Below, in pieces: positions 41,412-50,454 of a stretch of DNA of 64,000 nucleotides; position 1 is the stretch's first letter, and every line of letters begins with the position of its first letter. The notes under the pieces are model-generated. The model did not search any database. It was not told the origin of the DNA and saw nothing but the letters and a program-made list of their open reading frames with translations. The stretch is from contig QFNI01000014.1 of assembly GCA_003240775.1 (NCBI GenBank), positions 1 to 64,000 on the forward strand, in the 5' to 3' direction. The translations under genes were made by a program, and so were the position numbers. This stretch comes from Mesorhizobium amorphae. GTDB taxonomy: Bacteria; Pseudomonadota; Alphaproteobacteria; Rhizobiales; Rhizobiaceae.

Positions 41412-42713
41412 ATGCATATTGTTGTGGACAGCGGAGGGGCGACGTTCACAAGCAGCAACGGGCTGCCACCCTTCTCTTCGACTCACGTAAGGGAATGGTT
41501 GAAGGCCGATGTCTTCGCTTTCTTGTTGTTTGCCGCCTCCGCCCTCGTGTTGTTGCGGTCTATCGACCTCGAAGGCGCCAGGCATTTTCTTGGCAGCGTC
41601 GTGCTGCACCTGCCGGCTGGGGCGGCCGTTCTCTCGTGTTTTTGGCTGAATCGGCAGCTTCGGCTGGTTCCAGGGCCGGAATGCTTGCCGGTTTCTCTGG
41701 CGTCGCTTGCGCTGTCCTTCTCGCTGCTCGGCCTCGGCGGCTGGCGCGAGGTGGAGGCGGCACTGCTTCTGGCTTGCGCTGCGACGCTCGCCTGCCATGC
41801 CGTGGTGGCGATGCGGCTCGCCAAGCCGCGGCGCCAGCGCTTCCGCCTCGTGCCCGGCGGCGAGACGGCGCGGCTCTTCGCGCTGGACGGCGCCGAATGG
41901 GTGGCGCTGGCCGATCCCGCATCGGACGAGCCGTCCTGTCCGCTGGTGGTCGACTTGCGCGCGCCGCTTTCGCCGGGATGGGAGAGTTTCGTGGAGCGCG
42001 CCGCACTCGAGGGCGCGTCCGTGCTCGACGCCAAGCATCTGGAGGAGCGCCTGACCGGCCGTGTGCGCCTGGAGCGCCTGGCCGAGCACAGCTTCGCTGC
42101 GCCGGGTGGGAGCGGCACATTTCGCCTGGGTAAAGCGGTATTTGATCGTAGCTCGGCATTCCTCGTGCTGGTGTTTTGTTCGCCGATCTACCTCCTGATC
42201 TATTTGGCTGTTCGCTTGGACAGCGCAGGGCCCGGTCTCTACTTTCAGACCCGCATGGGACAGGGTGGGCGGCCATTCCGCATGGTGAAATTCCGCACCA
42301 TGTTTCCATACGACGCGCCCGGCATCTGCGAGCAAGAGGCTGCGATCACCAAGCAGGACGATCCCCGGATCACCCGTATCGGGAAATATCTCCGCCGCTT
42401 TCGGATCGACGAGACGCCGCAGGCCTTCAACGTTCTTTGCGGGCAGATGAGCTGGATCGGACCACGGCCCGAGGCGCTCTCGCTCGCGGTGCATTATCGC
42501 GCGGAACTGCCCTTCTATGCGCTGCGCCACACGGTGCGACCGGGCCTGTCCGGCTGGGCGCAGGTGAACCAGGGGCATGTCGCGGGGATAGACCCCGTGC
42601 GCGACAAGCTCGGCTTCGACTTCTTCTACATCAAGCACGCGTCCTTCCGGCTCGAAGCACAAATCGCGCTGAAGACGATCCACACCGTGCTTTCAGGCTT
42701 TGGAGCACGCTGA
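41412..42713 (+). CDS. Initiating sugar transferase (bacterial sugar transferase, WbaP/ExoY-like)
   Basis: The 433-residue protein has N-terminal hydrophobic helices (about 33-125) and a soluble linker. The C-terminal sugar transferase domain (about 240-433) shows Y-F-Q-T-R-M-G near 277-283, F-R-M-V-K-F-R-T-M near 289-297, I-G-P-R-P-E near 352-357, and V-R-P-G-L-S-G-W-A-Q-V near 374-384. It transfers the first sugar-phosphate to undecaprenyl phosphate at the inner membrane. It leads an operon with the Wza-like and Wzc-like genes and is joined to the next gene by TGATG. The sugar (Glc, Gal or GalNAc) is not predictable here. Confidence 0.87.
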   Translation: MHIVVDSGGATFTSSNGLPPFSSTHVREWLKADVFAFLLFAASALVLLRSIDLEGARHFLGSVVLHLPAGAAVLSCFWLNRQLRLVPGPECLPVSLASLALSFSLLGLGGWREVEAALLLACAATLACHAVVAMRLAKPRRQRFRLVPGGETARLFALDGAEWVALADPASDEPSCPLVVDLRAPLSPGWESFVERAALEGASVLDAKHLEERLTGRVRLERLAEHSFAAPGGSGTFRLGKAVFDRSSAFLVLVFCSPIYLLIYLAVRLDSAGPGLYFQTRMGQGGRPFRMVKFRTMFPYDAPGICEQEAAITKQDDPRITRIGKYLRRFRIDETPQAFNVLCGQMSWIGPRPEALSLAVHYRAELPFYALRHTVRPGLSGWAQVNQGHVAGIDPVRDKLGFDFFYIKHASFRLEAQIALKTIHTVLSGFGAR

Positions 42714-43429
42714 TGGGCGGCAGGTGGCGGGTGGCGGCCCTTCTTCTTCTCTCGCTTCCCGCCGGCTGCATGTCCGGCGGTGCGGCAGGCCCGGTGACCG
42801 GTGCGCCCTCTTCCGGAGGGCCGACGCTCGTGGCCCAGCTGCCCACGCCCATGCCGGTTTCGGGCGGCGCGGCGCTTGCGGTGAACGATGTGGTGGATGT
42901 CCAAGTGTTTGGTGTGAGCGAGCTCAACCGCACGGCCCGCGTGGACGAGGCCGGCGAGATAGCGCTGGCCTTGATCGGCCCTGTGCCCGCGGTCGGCCGC
43001 TCGCCCCGCGAGCTCGAGCGGGCGGTGGCCGCGGCTTACGGCGCGAGTTACCTGCAATCGCCCCAGGTCAGTGTCCTGCCGCGCGAGGCGGCGAGCGCAC
43101 GCGTCACGGTGGATGGCGCGGTGGTGCGGCCGGGCGTGTATTCCACGAGCGGTGCCGGCAGCCTGCTCCAGGTGCTCGCACAGGCGGGCGGGCTTGCACC
43201 GGTGGGAGACGCAGGCACCGTTCTCGTGTTTCGCGCGGTGGGCGAGAAGCGCTTCCTCGCGCGCTTCGATGTCGGCGCCATCCGCCGCGGCGCCGCCATC
43301 GACCCAGCGATCCATGGCGGCGACATCGTTGTGGTCTCCGAATCGGGCGCGCGGCGTTTGCGCGAGGACTTGAAGGATATGCTCGGCCTGGCCGGCAATG
43401 TCGGCACGCTTGCGGCACTGGGGCTTTGA
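42713..43429 (+). CDS. Polysaccharide export outer-membrane lipoprotein (Wza/BexD-like)
   Basis: The 238-residue protein has a lipoprotein signal with L-P-A-G-C at about 16-20. A Poly_export domain follows (about 58-135, with V-N-D-V-V-D-V-Q-V-F-G-V), then a SLBB-like segment (V-D-G-A-V-V-R-P-G-V-Y near 140-150). Wza-like proteins form the outer-membrane export channel. It is shorter than Wza and lacks an evident second SLBB domain and C-terminal barrel helix, as in many alphaproteobacterial exporters. It lies two bases before the Wzc-like gene. Confidence 0.87.
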   Translation: MGGRWRVAALLLLSLPAGCMSGGAAGPVTGAPSSGGPTLVAQLPTPMPVSGGAALAVNDVVDVQVFGVSELNRTARVDEAGEIALALIGPVPAVGRSPRELERAVAAAYGASYLQSPQVSVLPREAASARVTVDGAVVRPGVYSTSGAGSLLQVLAQAGGLAPVGDAGTVLVFRAVGEKRFLARFDVGAIRRGAAIDPAIHGGDIVVVSESGARRLREDLKDMLGLAGNVGTLAALGL

Positions 43430-43431
43430 CC

Positions 43432-45603
43432 ATGACGATGCTGGAGCCCACCGCGCCGCGCCCTGCCCCGCTCGATTGGGAACTCGCCGCCTTCGAGCGG
43501 CGGCTGGCCGCGCCCTCCCCCATGCTTGCGCCCCCGCTGCATGGGGTGCGCCTGCCGCTCGATCTCGTGCTGCGGCATCGCTGGGCCGTGGCGGCAATCC
43601 TGCTCGCGGCGCTCTTGTTCGGCATGGTGCTCCACGCCCTGCACCAGCCCGTGTTTCGCGCGACGGCCCGCATCGAACTGTCCGCGCCCGCCGCGCGCGT
43701 GATCGAGGAAATGGCGCCCGTGGCGCCTGCAGCCGACCAGCGGGTGTTCCAGACCGCCATCGAGAAGCTGCGCGGCCTGGCTGTGGCCGAACGCACGGTG
43801 GAGGCGCACGATCTGCACGAGAATCCGGCTTTCCATCCATCCGGGCCGACCACGCCCGCCCACGCGGCGCACCACATCCGGCAAGGGCTTCAGGTCTCGC
43901 TGTTGCGCAACACGGCGATCCTCGCGGTTTCCTTCGACCACCCAGACCCGGCCCTTGCCCAGCGCGTGGCGAACGGTTTGGCGCAGAGCTTCATTGCCGA
44001 GCGCCAGAGTGAGACGCTGGCTGCTTCGTCTGCGGCACGGCGCTTTCTGGAGGGACAGGCGGCTTCCGCCCGGATGCGCCTCGAAGCCTCCGAGCAACGC
44101 CTGCTCGCATTCGCCGAGACCGAGGGCGTGAGCCCCACCGGCGAGGCGGGCTCGCTCGTGGCGCAGACGATCGCCGCCCTCAACGCCGAGCTTTCGAGAG
44201 CCATCGCAGCCCGCGTGGCGTTGCAGGCGGAAACCGCACGCATCGATCAAGGCGAGGGTCATGCCTTGCAGGCCGTCCTCGAAAACGAGGCGCTGGCTGC
44301 ACTCAAGGGCAGGACTGCCGCCCTTCGGGCCGATTATGAGCAGAGACGCGCGACCTTCAAGCCCGAGTTTCCCGCCATGCGCAGCCTGCGCGCAGAGATC
44401 AACGCCTTCCAGGGCCAGGCGGATGCGCTGACAAAGGCCATCCTGGGCTCGATCACGGCCCGCCGCGACGAGGCCGTGCTGAAGGAAGAGCAGCTTCGTG
44501 CGCAGCTTGCCCGCCTGGAAGACGAGCAGCGCGCTGTCTCGCGCAAGGCTGTTCCGCTTTCCATTCTGCGCCGCGAGGCCGATGCCGACCGCGCGCAATA
44601 TGAGGGGCTGATCGCACGCGCGAGCGCTCTGGGTGTCGCCTCCGGCATCGAGGAGCCGACCGCGCGCGTGATCGACCCGGCCTCCCTGCCGGACGCGCCG
44701 GTGCGCCCGAGTTTCGTCCGCACCATGATCGGCGCGCTGCTGCTCGGGCTCTGCGGGGCCGTGGCTTTCGTGTTTGCGCGGGAACGGCTGGGTGCCGGCT
44801 TCCGCTGGCCGGCCGAGGCGGAAGAAGCGCTGGCGCTTCCTGTTCTGGCAGCCCTGCCCTTCGCACAGCCCGCGCGCCTGGCGGACGGCCGGATCGACGC
44901 CGGCTCGCCCCTGGCCGAAGCCGTTCGCTCGCTGCGCGCCACGCTTCAGGCCGCAGGCTTTTGCGGGCCGCCGCGGCTGCTTCTCTTGACGAGTGCGGTG
45001 CCCGGCGAGGGCAAGACCACCGCAGCCCTCGCGCTCGCCCGCGGCTTTTCGGAACTCGGCCACCGCGTGCTTCTGATCGAGTGCGACCTGCGGCGGCCCA
45101 CGCTCGCCGCCCGGCTTGGGCTTTCGCCGGAGAAAGGCCTGGGCACGATTCTGGGCGCACAAGTGGAGCGCAACGGGCTGGCGGCTCTGTTCCGGCCGGT
45201 CGGCGGCAACTTGTCCGTGCTGCCGGCCGGCTCCCATTCGCGCAACCCGGCCGACCTCTTGTCTTCGCCGCGCATGGCCCGCCTGCTCGGCGCGCTCGGC
45301 CGTCGCTACGACATCGTGATCATGGATGCGCCGCCCGTTCTGGGGCTGGCCGATGCGCCGATCCTGTCGCGCTTGGCCGAAGCCACGCTTCTGGTGACGG
45401 CCGCCACCAGCACTCCACGCCCCGCCGTCGAGCAGGCCATCCGCCGCCTGCGAGAGGCCGGCGGCCACGTCACGGGCCTAGCCCTCTCCAAATTCCGCCC
45501 CACCGGCCGCGCCGACGCCCGCCTCTACGCATACACCCCCGCGCCCGAAACCCTTTCAGGCGACCCGCCACCAAGCTTCCTCACCCGCCTCTTCCGCCCT
45601 TGA
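43432..45603 (+). CDS. Polysaccharide chain-length regulator/BY-kinase (Wzc-like)
   Basis: The 723-residue protein joins a Wzz domain to a cytoplasmic kinase. One membrane helix lies near 48-70. A GNVR-type coiled periplasmic domain follows, then P-D-A-P-V-R-P near the second helix at about 428-448. The kinase shows Walker A S-A-V-P-G-E-G-K-T-T near 520-529, Walker A' L-L-I-E-C-D-L-R-R near 546-554 (the first Asp is Glu), and Walker B V-I-M-D-A-P-P near 626-632. The usual C-terminal tyrosine cluster is reduced to L-Y-A-Y. It should control polymer length and export together with the upstream genes. Confidence 0.88.
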   Translation: MTMLEPTAPRPAPLDWELAAFERRLAAPSPMLAPPLHGVRLPLDLVLRHRWAVAAILLAALLFGMVLHALHQPVFRATARIELSAPAARVIEEMAPVAPAADQRVFQTAIEKLRGLAVAERTVEAHDLHENPAFHPSGPTTPAHAAHHIRQGLQVSLLRNTAILAVSFDHPDPALAQRVANGLAQSFIAERQSETLAASSAARRFLEGQAASARMRLEASEQRLLAFAETEGVSPTGEAGSLVAQTIAALNAELSRAIAARVALQAETARIDQGEGHALQAVLENEALAALKGRTAALRADYEQRRATFKPEFPAMRSLRAEINAFQGQADALTKAILGSITARRDEAVLKEEQLRAQLARLEDEQRAVSRKAVPLSILRREADADRAQYEGLIARASALGVASGIEEPTARVIDPASLPDAPVRPSFVRTMIGALLLGLCGAVAFVFARERLGAGFRWPAEAEEALALPVLAALPFAQPARLADGRIDAGSPLAEAVRSLRATLQAAGFCGPPRLLLLTSAVPGEGKTTAALALARGFSELGHRVLLIECDLRRPTLAARLGLSPEKGLGTILGAQVERNGLAALFRPVGGNLSVLPAGSHSRNPADLLSSPRMARLLGALGRRYDIVIMDAPPVLGLADAPILSRLAEATLLVTAATSTPRPAVEQAIRRLREAGGHVTGLALSKFRPTGRADARLYAYTPAPETLSGDPPPSFLTRLFRP

Positions 45604-45612
45604 GCGGCTTCG

Positions 45613-45804
45613 TCAGGACCCAAGTGGTCGGTACACCCGCACCGGCTTGTTGACCGTCAACCATTCCGGCCAACCCCAAATCTGCTCGACATTGTAGAGA
45701 ATCACCGCAAGGGCGATGATGCCCGCCGCCATCAGCACCTTCCACAAGGGCGGAGGATGGCGGATCCAATGGGACATTTGGACGAGGAGGCGGGAAAGGT
45801 CCAT
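45613..45804 (-). CDS. Small single-span membrane protein
   Basis: The 63-residue frame encodes M-D-L-S-R-L-L-V-Q-M-S-H-W-I-R-H-P-P followed by a hydrophobic helix (about 22-38) and a Trp-rich tail. I do not recognise a named family, but the composition and a membrane helix argue for a real gene. An internal start at residue 10 is possible. It converges on the Wzc-like gene with a nine-base gap. Confidence 0.5.
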   Translation of the reverse strand: MDLSRLLVQMSHWIRHPPPLWKVLMAAGIIALAVILYNVEQIWGWPEWLTVNKPVRVYRPLGS

Positions 45805-45871
45805 GAAAAGCTCGCCAATGGGATTCGATCCAGCTTCGGGACCAATACGACAAAGGAATCACTAGCTCTTG

Positions 45872-46318
45872 TTACGCATCGAGGTGATTTAGCGTTGCGG
45901 CGACGCAGAGGACACTGATGAAGCTGATTGCTGTTCCCTCGTAGCGGGTGGCGACATCTCGCCATTTTTTGAGCCTTGGTCCAGAAGCGCTCCACGACGT
46001 TGCGATTTTTGTGACTCAGTTCGGACAGGCAAGCTGGACCTTGTTGCGTTTGGACGGGATGAACGGCTTATCGCCGATGGGCCAAACATGCTCGTGGAAG
46101 GCATGGCTGGCATAAGCACGATCTGCGACCACCCACCATGGCACGGCTGGCAGTTCTTCCAGCAGCGGAATGGCGTGCGGCAGTTCATGCGCCTAACCCG
46201 GCGTTGTGCGGAGGGTGATCGCACGGCCTGAGCCATTGGCGATCACACAGGCCTTGGTGACACAACCACCACGAGAGCAGCCGAGTGCCGCACGAGCATC
46301 TCGTTCTTTTGCAGTTCC
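45872..46318 (-). pseudogene. IS5-family (IS427-like) transposase remnant
   Basis: Reading on the minus strand gives A-R-A-A-L-G-C-S-R-G-G-C-V-T-K, then W-W-V-V-A-D-R-A-Y-A-S-H-A-F and V-A-T-R-Y-E-G-T-A near the end. That is the DDE-type order of IS5/IS427 transposases. In-frame stops interrupt the frame (before A-H-E-L-P-H-A and after Q-L-A-C-P-N). The V-E-R-F-W segment is in another frame near 45985-46000, so a frameshift is also present. The end is the TAA at 45872. The element is dead. No inverted terminal repeats were confirmed. Confidence 0.72.
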
Positions 46319-46497
46319 CCCTCGGTCAGGGTGTCCTGGAACCGGTTGCTGTCATAGCCGCGGTCGCCGATCAGTTCGTGTGCCCGCGGGAGGACGGGCA
46401 ATAGCAGGTCGGCACCATGACGGACGCTGCCCTGCCCCTCTGCCAGCAACAAAGCGACGGGCCTAATCGTGGCGATGCCATGAAGAACCTGTGCCAT
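46319..46497 (-). pseudogene. Second IS5-family transposase fragment, fused to the first
   Basis: This frame reads V-L-H-G-I-A-T-I-R-P-V-A-L-L-L, then P-K-like L-P-R-A-H-E-L-I-G-D-R-G-Y-D-S-N-R-F-Q. It is the D-R-G-Y-D block of a different IS5 subgroup. It stops resembling a transposase where the other remnant begins (about 46320). Either one element inserted into the other and both eroded, or a deletion joined them. Both ends are incomplete. Confidence 0.62.
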
Positions 46498-47407
46498 GTT
46501 GCCTTCTTCCATCCCATTGCATGGAAAAGATCGCACCATGAAACCTTGGGACCAAACAGCTAGCTTTTACGAAGAGTATGCAGAGGTCGCAAAGAGACTT
46601 GCTCTTCCAAATTTGGAAGCCCTGATGAGGGCCATCTCACGGAATCCATCACAACGTCAAATTGCTGGCCGTGATGAGGTTTCGGGAAAACCAATTCCAC
46701 CGCTCCAGCTGCGCGGTGGGCGCTTAAGGCTGGGCATAGACGATTGATCTCTTAGCTTCCAGCATTTGTCATCCAGCGCAAAAACGTCGAGCCTCTGCTG
46801 GATCAGAGTCGGCAAGCCAGTTACCATCGCAGAGATAGAGATCGCCGTATGCCCTGGCGAGAGGCCGCCGAGAGATTTTTCACAGCTTGGACATTGAGGC
46901 ACTTGTGTCGTCGCGATTTTTCCTGACAACGATTTTCAACGAAGCCGTACCAGACATTCAACGTGTGACTCATGAAACGACATGTCTGTCCTGGGTTAAG
47001 GCGGGTCGGGATGTGGTCTTGCGCTGAGAAATTCCGGATAGCGCGACTTCTGCGGGGAGTTGCCAATGGCTTGACGGCTAAATCTGCCTGGCGCCAATTC
47101 TTTCTGCGAACGCCCATGTCTATAGATTCTTTCGACGTAGGGCGGAGCAAAAGCGTCCGATCAGAGCACTATGGAATGATATGGCTTGGCCAGTGGGCAA
47201 GCATTCGGAGCATTGGTCCTCCCTGTCTGTCTCGCAGCCTGCGTGTCGTTGCAAAGCTCTTACCGGTGCGATTGCTAACAGGCTTGATAGGCCGCGCCAC
47301 TCTCGTTTCAAGCAGTTTTGGATTTCTATTTCCTGTGGGCTAGATATATTACCGTTGGCGCATCTGATGACACATCCTATCTGTTTCTATATTAATTAAA
47401 TTAATTT
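46498..47407. other. Gene-poor, AT-richer intergenic DNA
   Basis: About 900 bases with no convincing gene. Short open frames exist (for example an 83-codon frame at 46,499-46,747) but none shows a family pattern or a good ribosome site. Base composition is clearly less GC-rich than the flanking operons. The last 70 bases are very AT-rich (A/T runs near 47386-47406) and may hold the promoter of the next glycosyltransferase. The stretch may be eroded mobile-element or genomic-island DNA. Confidence 0.55.
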
Positions 47408-49222
47408 TTGATCAGAGTCCCGAATTTGCAAAAGAATTCTCCTCGCTTTTGGACCAGCTCAGTCGATGAGAAACTCTCGGCATCTTTAGCTATTGATCAG
47501 TTCTTCGAATACGAAGGCGTCACAATTCTTTCAGGATGGGCTCTTAGAGTAGACGCCTTAAGATTTTTTCGGCTGAATGGATCTCCGGTTCCGTCGCCCT
47601 CAATGATCCGTTTTCGCAGAACGGACGTCGAGGAAATTTACGAGATCAGCGACGCCAAGGTCGAAGGATTCATCGCCATATGGCCCAAATCCTTCGGGGA
47701 TGATGCTGTTCTCATCTCCTCTGAGACGCACGCAGAGTTCCGGTTGTCGCTGAGTCTCGATGATCCACAGAGCTCCCAGAAAAAGGCCCAGCAGATCGTG
47801 CTGGAGCAGCGACCGCGGCTCGGGCGCATTATCCATGTTCTTCACGACCAGCCTAGCTGGATGGTTTTCTGTTTGCCTTTGATCCCTAGTGCGGGGCGTT
47901 TCACGAAAGCGCGGGCGCATATCGAGCAGGCGAGAGGACTCCCTCAAATTGGCGGGGTCGTCGTTGGTTGGTCTGTTTCTCCTCCTCCCGGCGCCATTTT
48001 CGCCTGCTCTGCATCAGGCGTTCTCAAGCCACTTGCAAAAGCTGTTCGTTGGAACAGGCAAGATATCACAGAAGCATTTGAGGCCGATTTTGGTAGGATC
48101 GCTCTCAATTCCGGATTTATGGTCACATTGCAGTTTGATCTCAGAATTGAACAGGAGGTAAAGCTAATAGCTATTGATGGTGAGGAAGCGTTTGTTCTTG
48201 CTACCAGTTCTTGGAGTCCTGCGCCCCAGGATCCGACAAGTCTGGCGCGATGGATGTTCGGCTTTCCGATGTCATCTCGTAGCTTCATCGAAAGACTATC
48301 CGATCAGATCTATCCCATCATGGAGACTCTGCTTCGTCAAAGAAGAGATGCTCTGCGCTCTGTTGAGGCTGGCGTGAAGTCATTCGGTGCATTGGCCCCG
48401 GAGCCAGTCTGCTCAATCATCATCCCTTTATATGGTCGATACGACTTCATCGAACATCAGATGATTGAGTTTGCGAGGGATCCATTCATCCGCAACCAGA
48501 CAGAAATTATTTATGTGATTGATGATCCCCGCATCACTGATGCGGTTTACGACACTTGCGCGCTTTACTCGGAGCTATATGGTCTCCCCTTGCGTATCGT
48601 GGATGGTCACATCAACCGTGGCTTTTCTGGTGCCAACAATTTAGGCGCTTCTTTCGCGCGCGGACGCGCGCTACTCTTCCTCAACTCCGACGTCTTCCCC
48701 TTGAAGTCCGGTTGGCTCGAGAAGATGCTTCGCGCACTCGTGCAAGCCGAGAACGTGGGCGTGGTGGGCGCGCGACTTCTTTTCCATAACGGGACTCTCC
48801 AGCACGATGGAATGAGCTTCGAATGGAATGACGCACTTGGCGCTCATCTCAATCAACATCCGCAAGCAGGAATGCCGCCTGAGGCGACGTCAAAGAAGGC
48901 TACGTCGCGGATGGCTGTGACCGGTGCCTGCATGCTTCTTAGGGCTGAGACCTACCAAGGGGTTGGGGGGTTCGAAGAAGAATTCTTGATTGGTGACTTC
49001 GAAGACTCCGATCTGTGCCTCAAAATCCGCGCCTCCGGCAAAAAGATTCTTTGTGTTGAGGATGTCGAACTGGTGCATCTTGAGCGCCAATCTTTTTCGG
49101 GGTTGGGCGCCGCAAGCTTTTCGCAGCTCGTCGTTTATTACAATCTCTATAAGCACGAGAAGCGCTGGGGAGAACTGATCAAAGCAATGCTTGCTGGCAT
49201 CCAACCTGGACGCAAACAATGA
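47408..49222 (+). CDS. Glycosyltransferase family 2 with large N-terminal extension
   Basis: The C-terminal half (about 330-604) is GT2-type. It has C-S-I-I-I-P-L-Y-G-R near 337-346, I-N-R-G-F-S-G-A-N-N near 403-412, F-L-N-S-D-V-F-P near 425-432 and G-D-F-E-D-S-D-L-C near 532-540. The first ~330 residues do not match a domain I recognise. The only far-upstream start is a TTG at 47408 with no ribosome site; the first in-frame ATG is near residue 66, so the start is uncertain. Codon use and base composition are AT-richer than the EPS genes on the left. It overlaps the next gene by four bases. Confidence 0.78.
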   Translation: MIRVPNLQKNSPRFWTSSVDEKLSASLAIDQFFEYEGVTILSGWALRVDALRFFRLNGSPVPSPSMIRFRRTDVEEIYEISDAKVEGFIAIWPKSFGDDAVLISSETHAEFRLSLSLDDPQSSQKKAQQIVLEQRPRLGRIIHVLHDQPSWMVFCLPLIPSAGRFTKARAHIEQARGLPQIGGVVVGWSVSPPPGAIFACSASGVLKPLAKAVRWNRQDITEAFEADFGRIALNSGFMVTLQFDLRIEQEVKLIAIDGEEAFVLATSSWSPAPQDPTSLARWMFGFPMSSRSFIERLSDQIYPIMETLLRQRRDALRSVEAGVKSFGALAPEPVCSIIIPLYGRYDFIEHQMIEFARDPFIRNQTEIIYVIDDPRITDAVYDTCALYSELYGLPLRIVDGHINRGFSGANNLGASFARGRALLFLNSDVFPLKSGWLEKMLRALVQAENVGVVGARLLFHNGTLQHDGMSFEWNDALGAHLNQHPQAGMPPEATSKKATSRMAVTGACMLLRAETYQGVGGFEEEFLIGDFEDSDLCLKIRASGKKILCVEDVELVHLERQSFSGLGAASFSQLVVYYNLYKHEKRWGELIKAMLAGIQPGRKQ

Positions 49223-50454
49223 AGTGTTTGGTCATTAGTCACGCACATCCTGATTTCAGTGTAGGTGGTGCGGAGATCGCCGCATACAACTTGTTCCAAG
49301 CGCTGAAAGCACGAAAGACAACCGCAGATGCTACCTTCCTCGCGCGCACCGATATCAGTTCTCTGCCAGGAGGTGCTATCACCCAAAGACGACCGGGAGA
49401 GTATCTCTGGCGTCAAGACATGCGAGATTGGTTCAAGCTGAAGTCTGCCTACCCTCAGACACTTAGGCGGATTTTCGGCGCTTTTTTACGTCGAGAACAG
49501 CCAGATGTTGTATTTGTTCAGCATTATGCTCACATCGGCATAGAGTTTCTTCTAGAAATCCGTTCTGTTTTGCCCAGGGCTCGGATTATTCTTACTTTTC
49601 ACGAATATATGGCAATCTGCAATCACCAGGGACAGATGGTGAAAACAGACATCAACAAGCGTCTTTGCTATCAGTCTTCGCCAGAAGATTGTCACTTATG
49701 CTTCAAATCCATCTCCTCTGAGAATTTCTGGCTGCGCCAGAGATTTATCGAGAATCATTTTGCGGCAGTCGATACGTTTGTGTCTCCGTCACATTTCTTG
49801 CGTCAGCGTTACGTCGACTGGGGGATCGAGCCCGAGCGAATCGTCGTGATTGAAAACGGTCAGCCTGAGTTTCACGGAAAAGGATTGCCCGATAATGCAG
49901 CTAATCGGAGACAGGTGATCGGATATTTCGGCCAGATTACGGAATACAAAGGCGTGGAAGTTTTTCTTTCGGCCATCATGTCAATGCCGGAAGAAGCAAG
50001 GTCCCGGCTGGTGTTCGAAATTCATGGAGCGAATCTCGACCAACAGGCTGCGCCTTTTCGCGAGGCTATAGGAAAGATACGTGACGCCCTCGTCGCAAGC
50101 GGCAACCTGAGATGGGTCGGTGCTTATGAGCGCCGTGAAATGTTCCAACGCCTGAGCAAAGTGGATTGGGTAGTTGTACCCTCGATCTGGTGGGAAAACT
50201 CACCGATGGTGATCCAGGAAGCGTTTGTTTGCGGCAAGCCAGTGATTTGCTCGGACATCGGCGGCATGGCGGAAAAAGTTCAGCACGGAGTGACCGGGTT
50301 TCACTTTGAGGCCCGCAATGCGATAAGTTTGGCGGCCACGTTGCGCTCGGTGGCCATGGATCCTTCACTCTTGACAAAAATGCACTCGAACATCCGCCAG
50401 CCGGGCACATATGCTGAAGTCACCGAGCAATACATTGCTCTCGTCGAAGAGTGA
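49219..50454 (+). CDS. Glycosyltransferase family 4
   Basis: The 411-residue protein starts M-K-C-L-V-I-S-H-A-H-P-D-F-S-V-G-G-A-E near the N terminus. The donor domain has I-G-Y-F-G-Q-I-T-E-Y-K-G near 234-245 and W-W-E-N-S-P-M-V-I-Q-E-A near 325-336, typical of GT4. A cysteine-rich insert (C-Y-Q-S-S-P-E-D-C-H-L-C near 150-161) is unusual and could bind metal. The ATG overlaps the GT2 stop (ATGA). Like its neighbour it is AT-richer and probably acquired. Confidence 0.86.
   Translation: MKCLVISHAHPDFSVGGAEIAAYNLFQALKARKTTADATFLARTDISSLPGGAITQRRPGEYLWRQDMRDWFKLKSAYPQTLRRIFGAFLRREQPDVVFVQHYAHIGIEFLLEIRSVLPRARIILTFHEYMAICNHQGQMVKTDINKRLCYQSSPEDCHLCFKSISSENFWLRQRFIENHFAAVDTFVSPSHFLRQRYVDWGIEPERIVVIENGQPEFHGKGLPDNAANRRQVIGYFGQITEYKGVEVFLSAIMSMPEEARSRLVFEIHGANLDQQAAPFREAIGKIRDALVASGNLRWVGAYERREMFQRLSKVDWVVVPSIWWENSPMVIQEAFVCGKPVICSDIGGMAEKVQHGVTGFHFEARNAISLAATLRSVAMDPSLLTKMHSNIRQPGTYAEVTEQYIALVEE

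Noticed and set aside
46499..46747. 83-codon plus-strand frame in the island
   Set aside because: No recognised family and no good ribosome site. It lies in eroded DNA beside transposase remnants and was left as intergenic.
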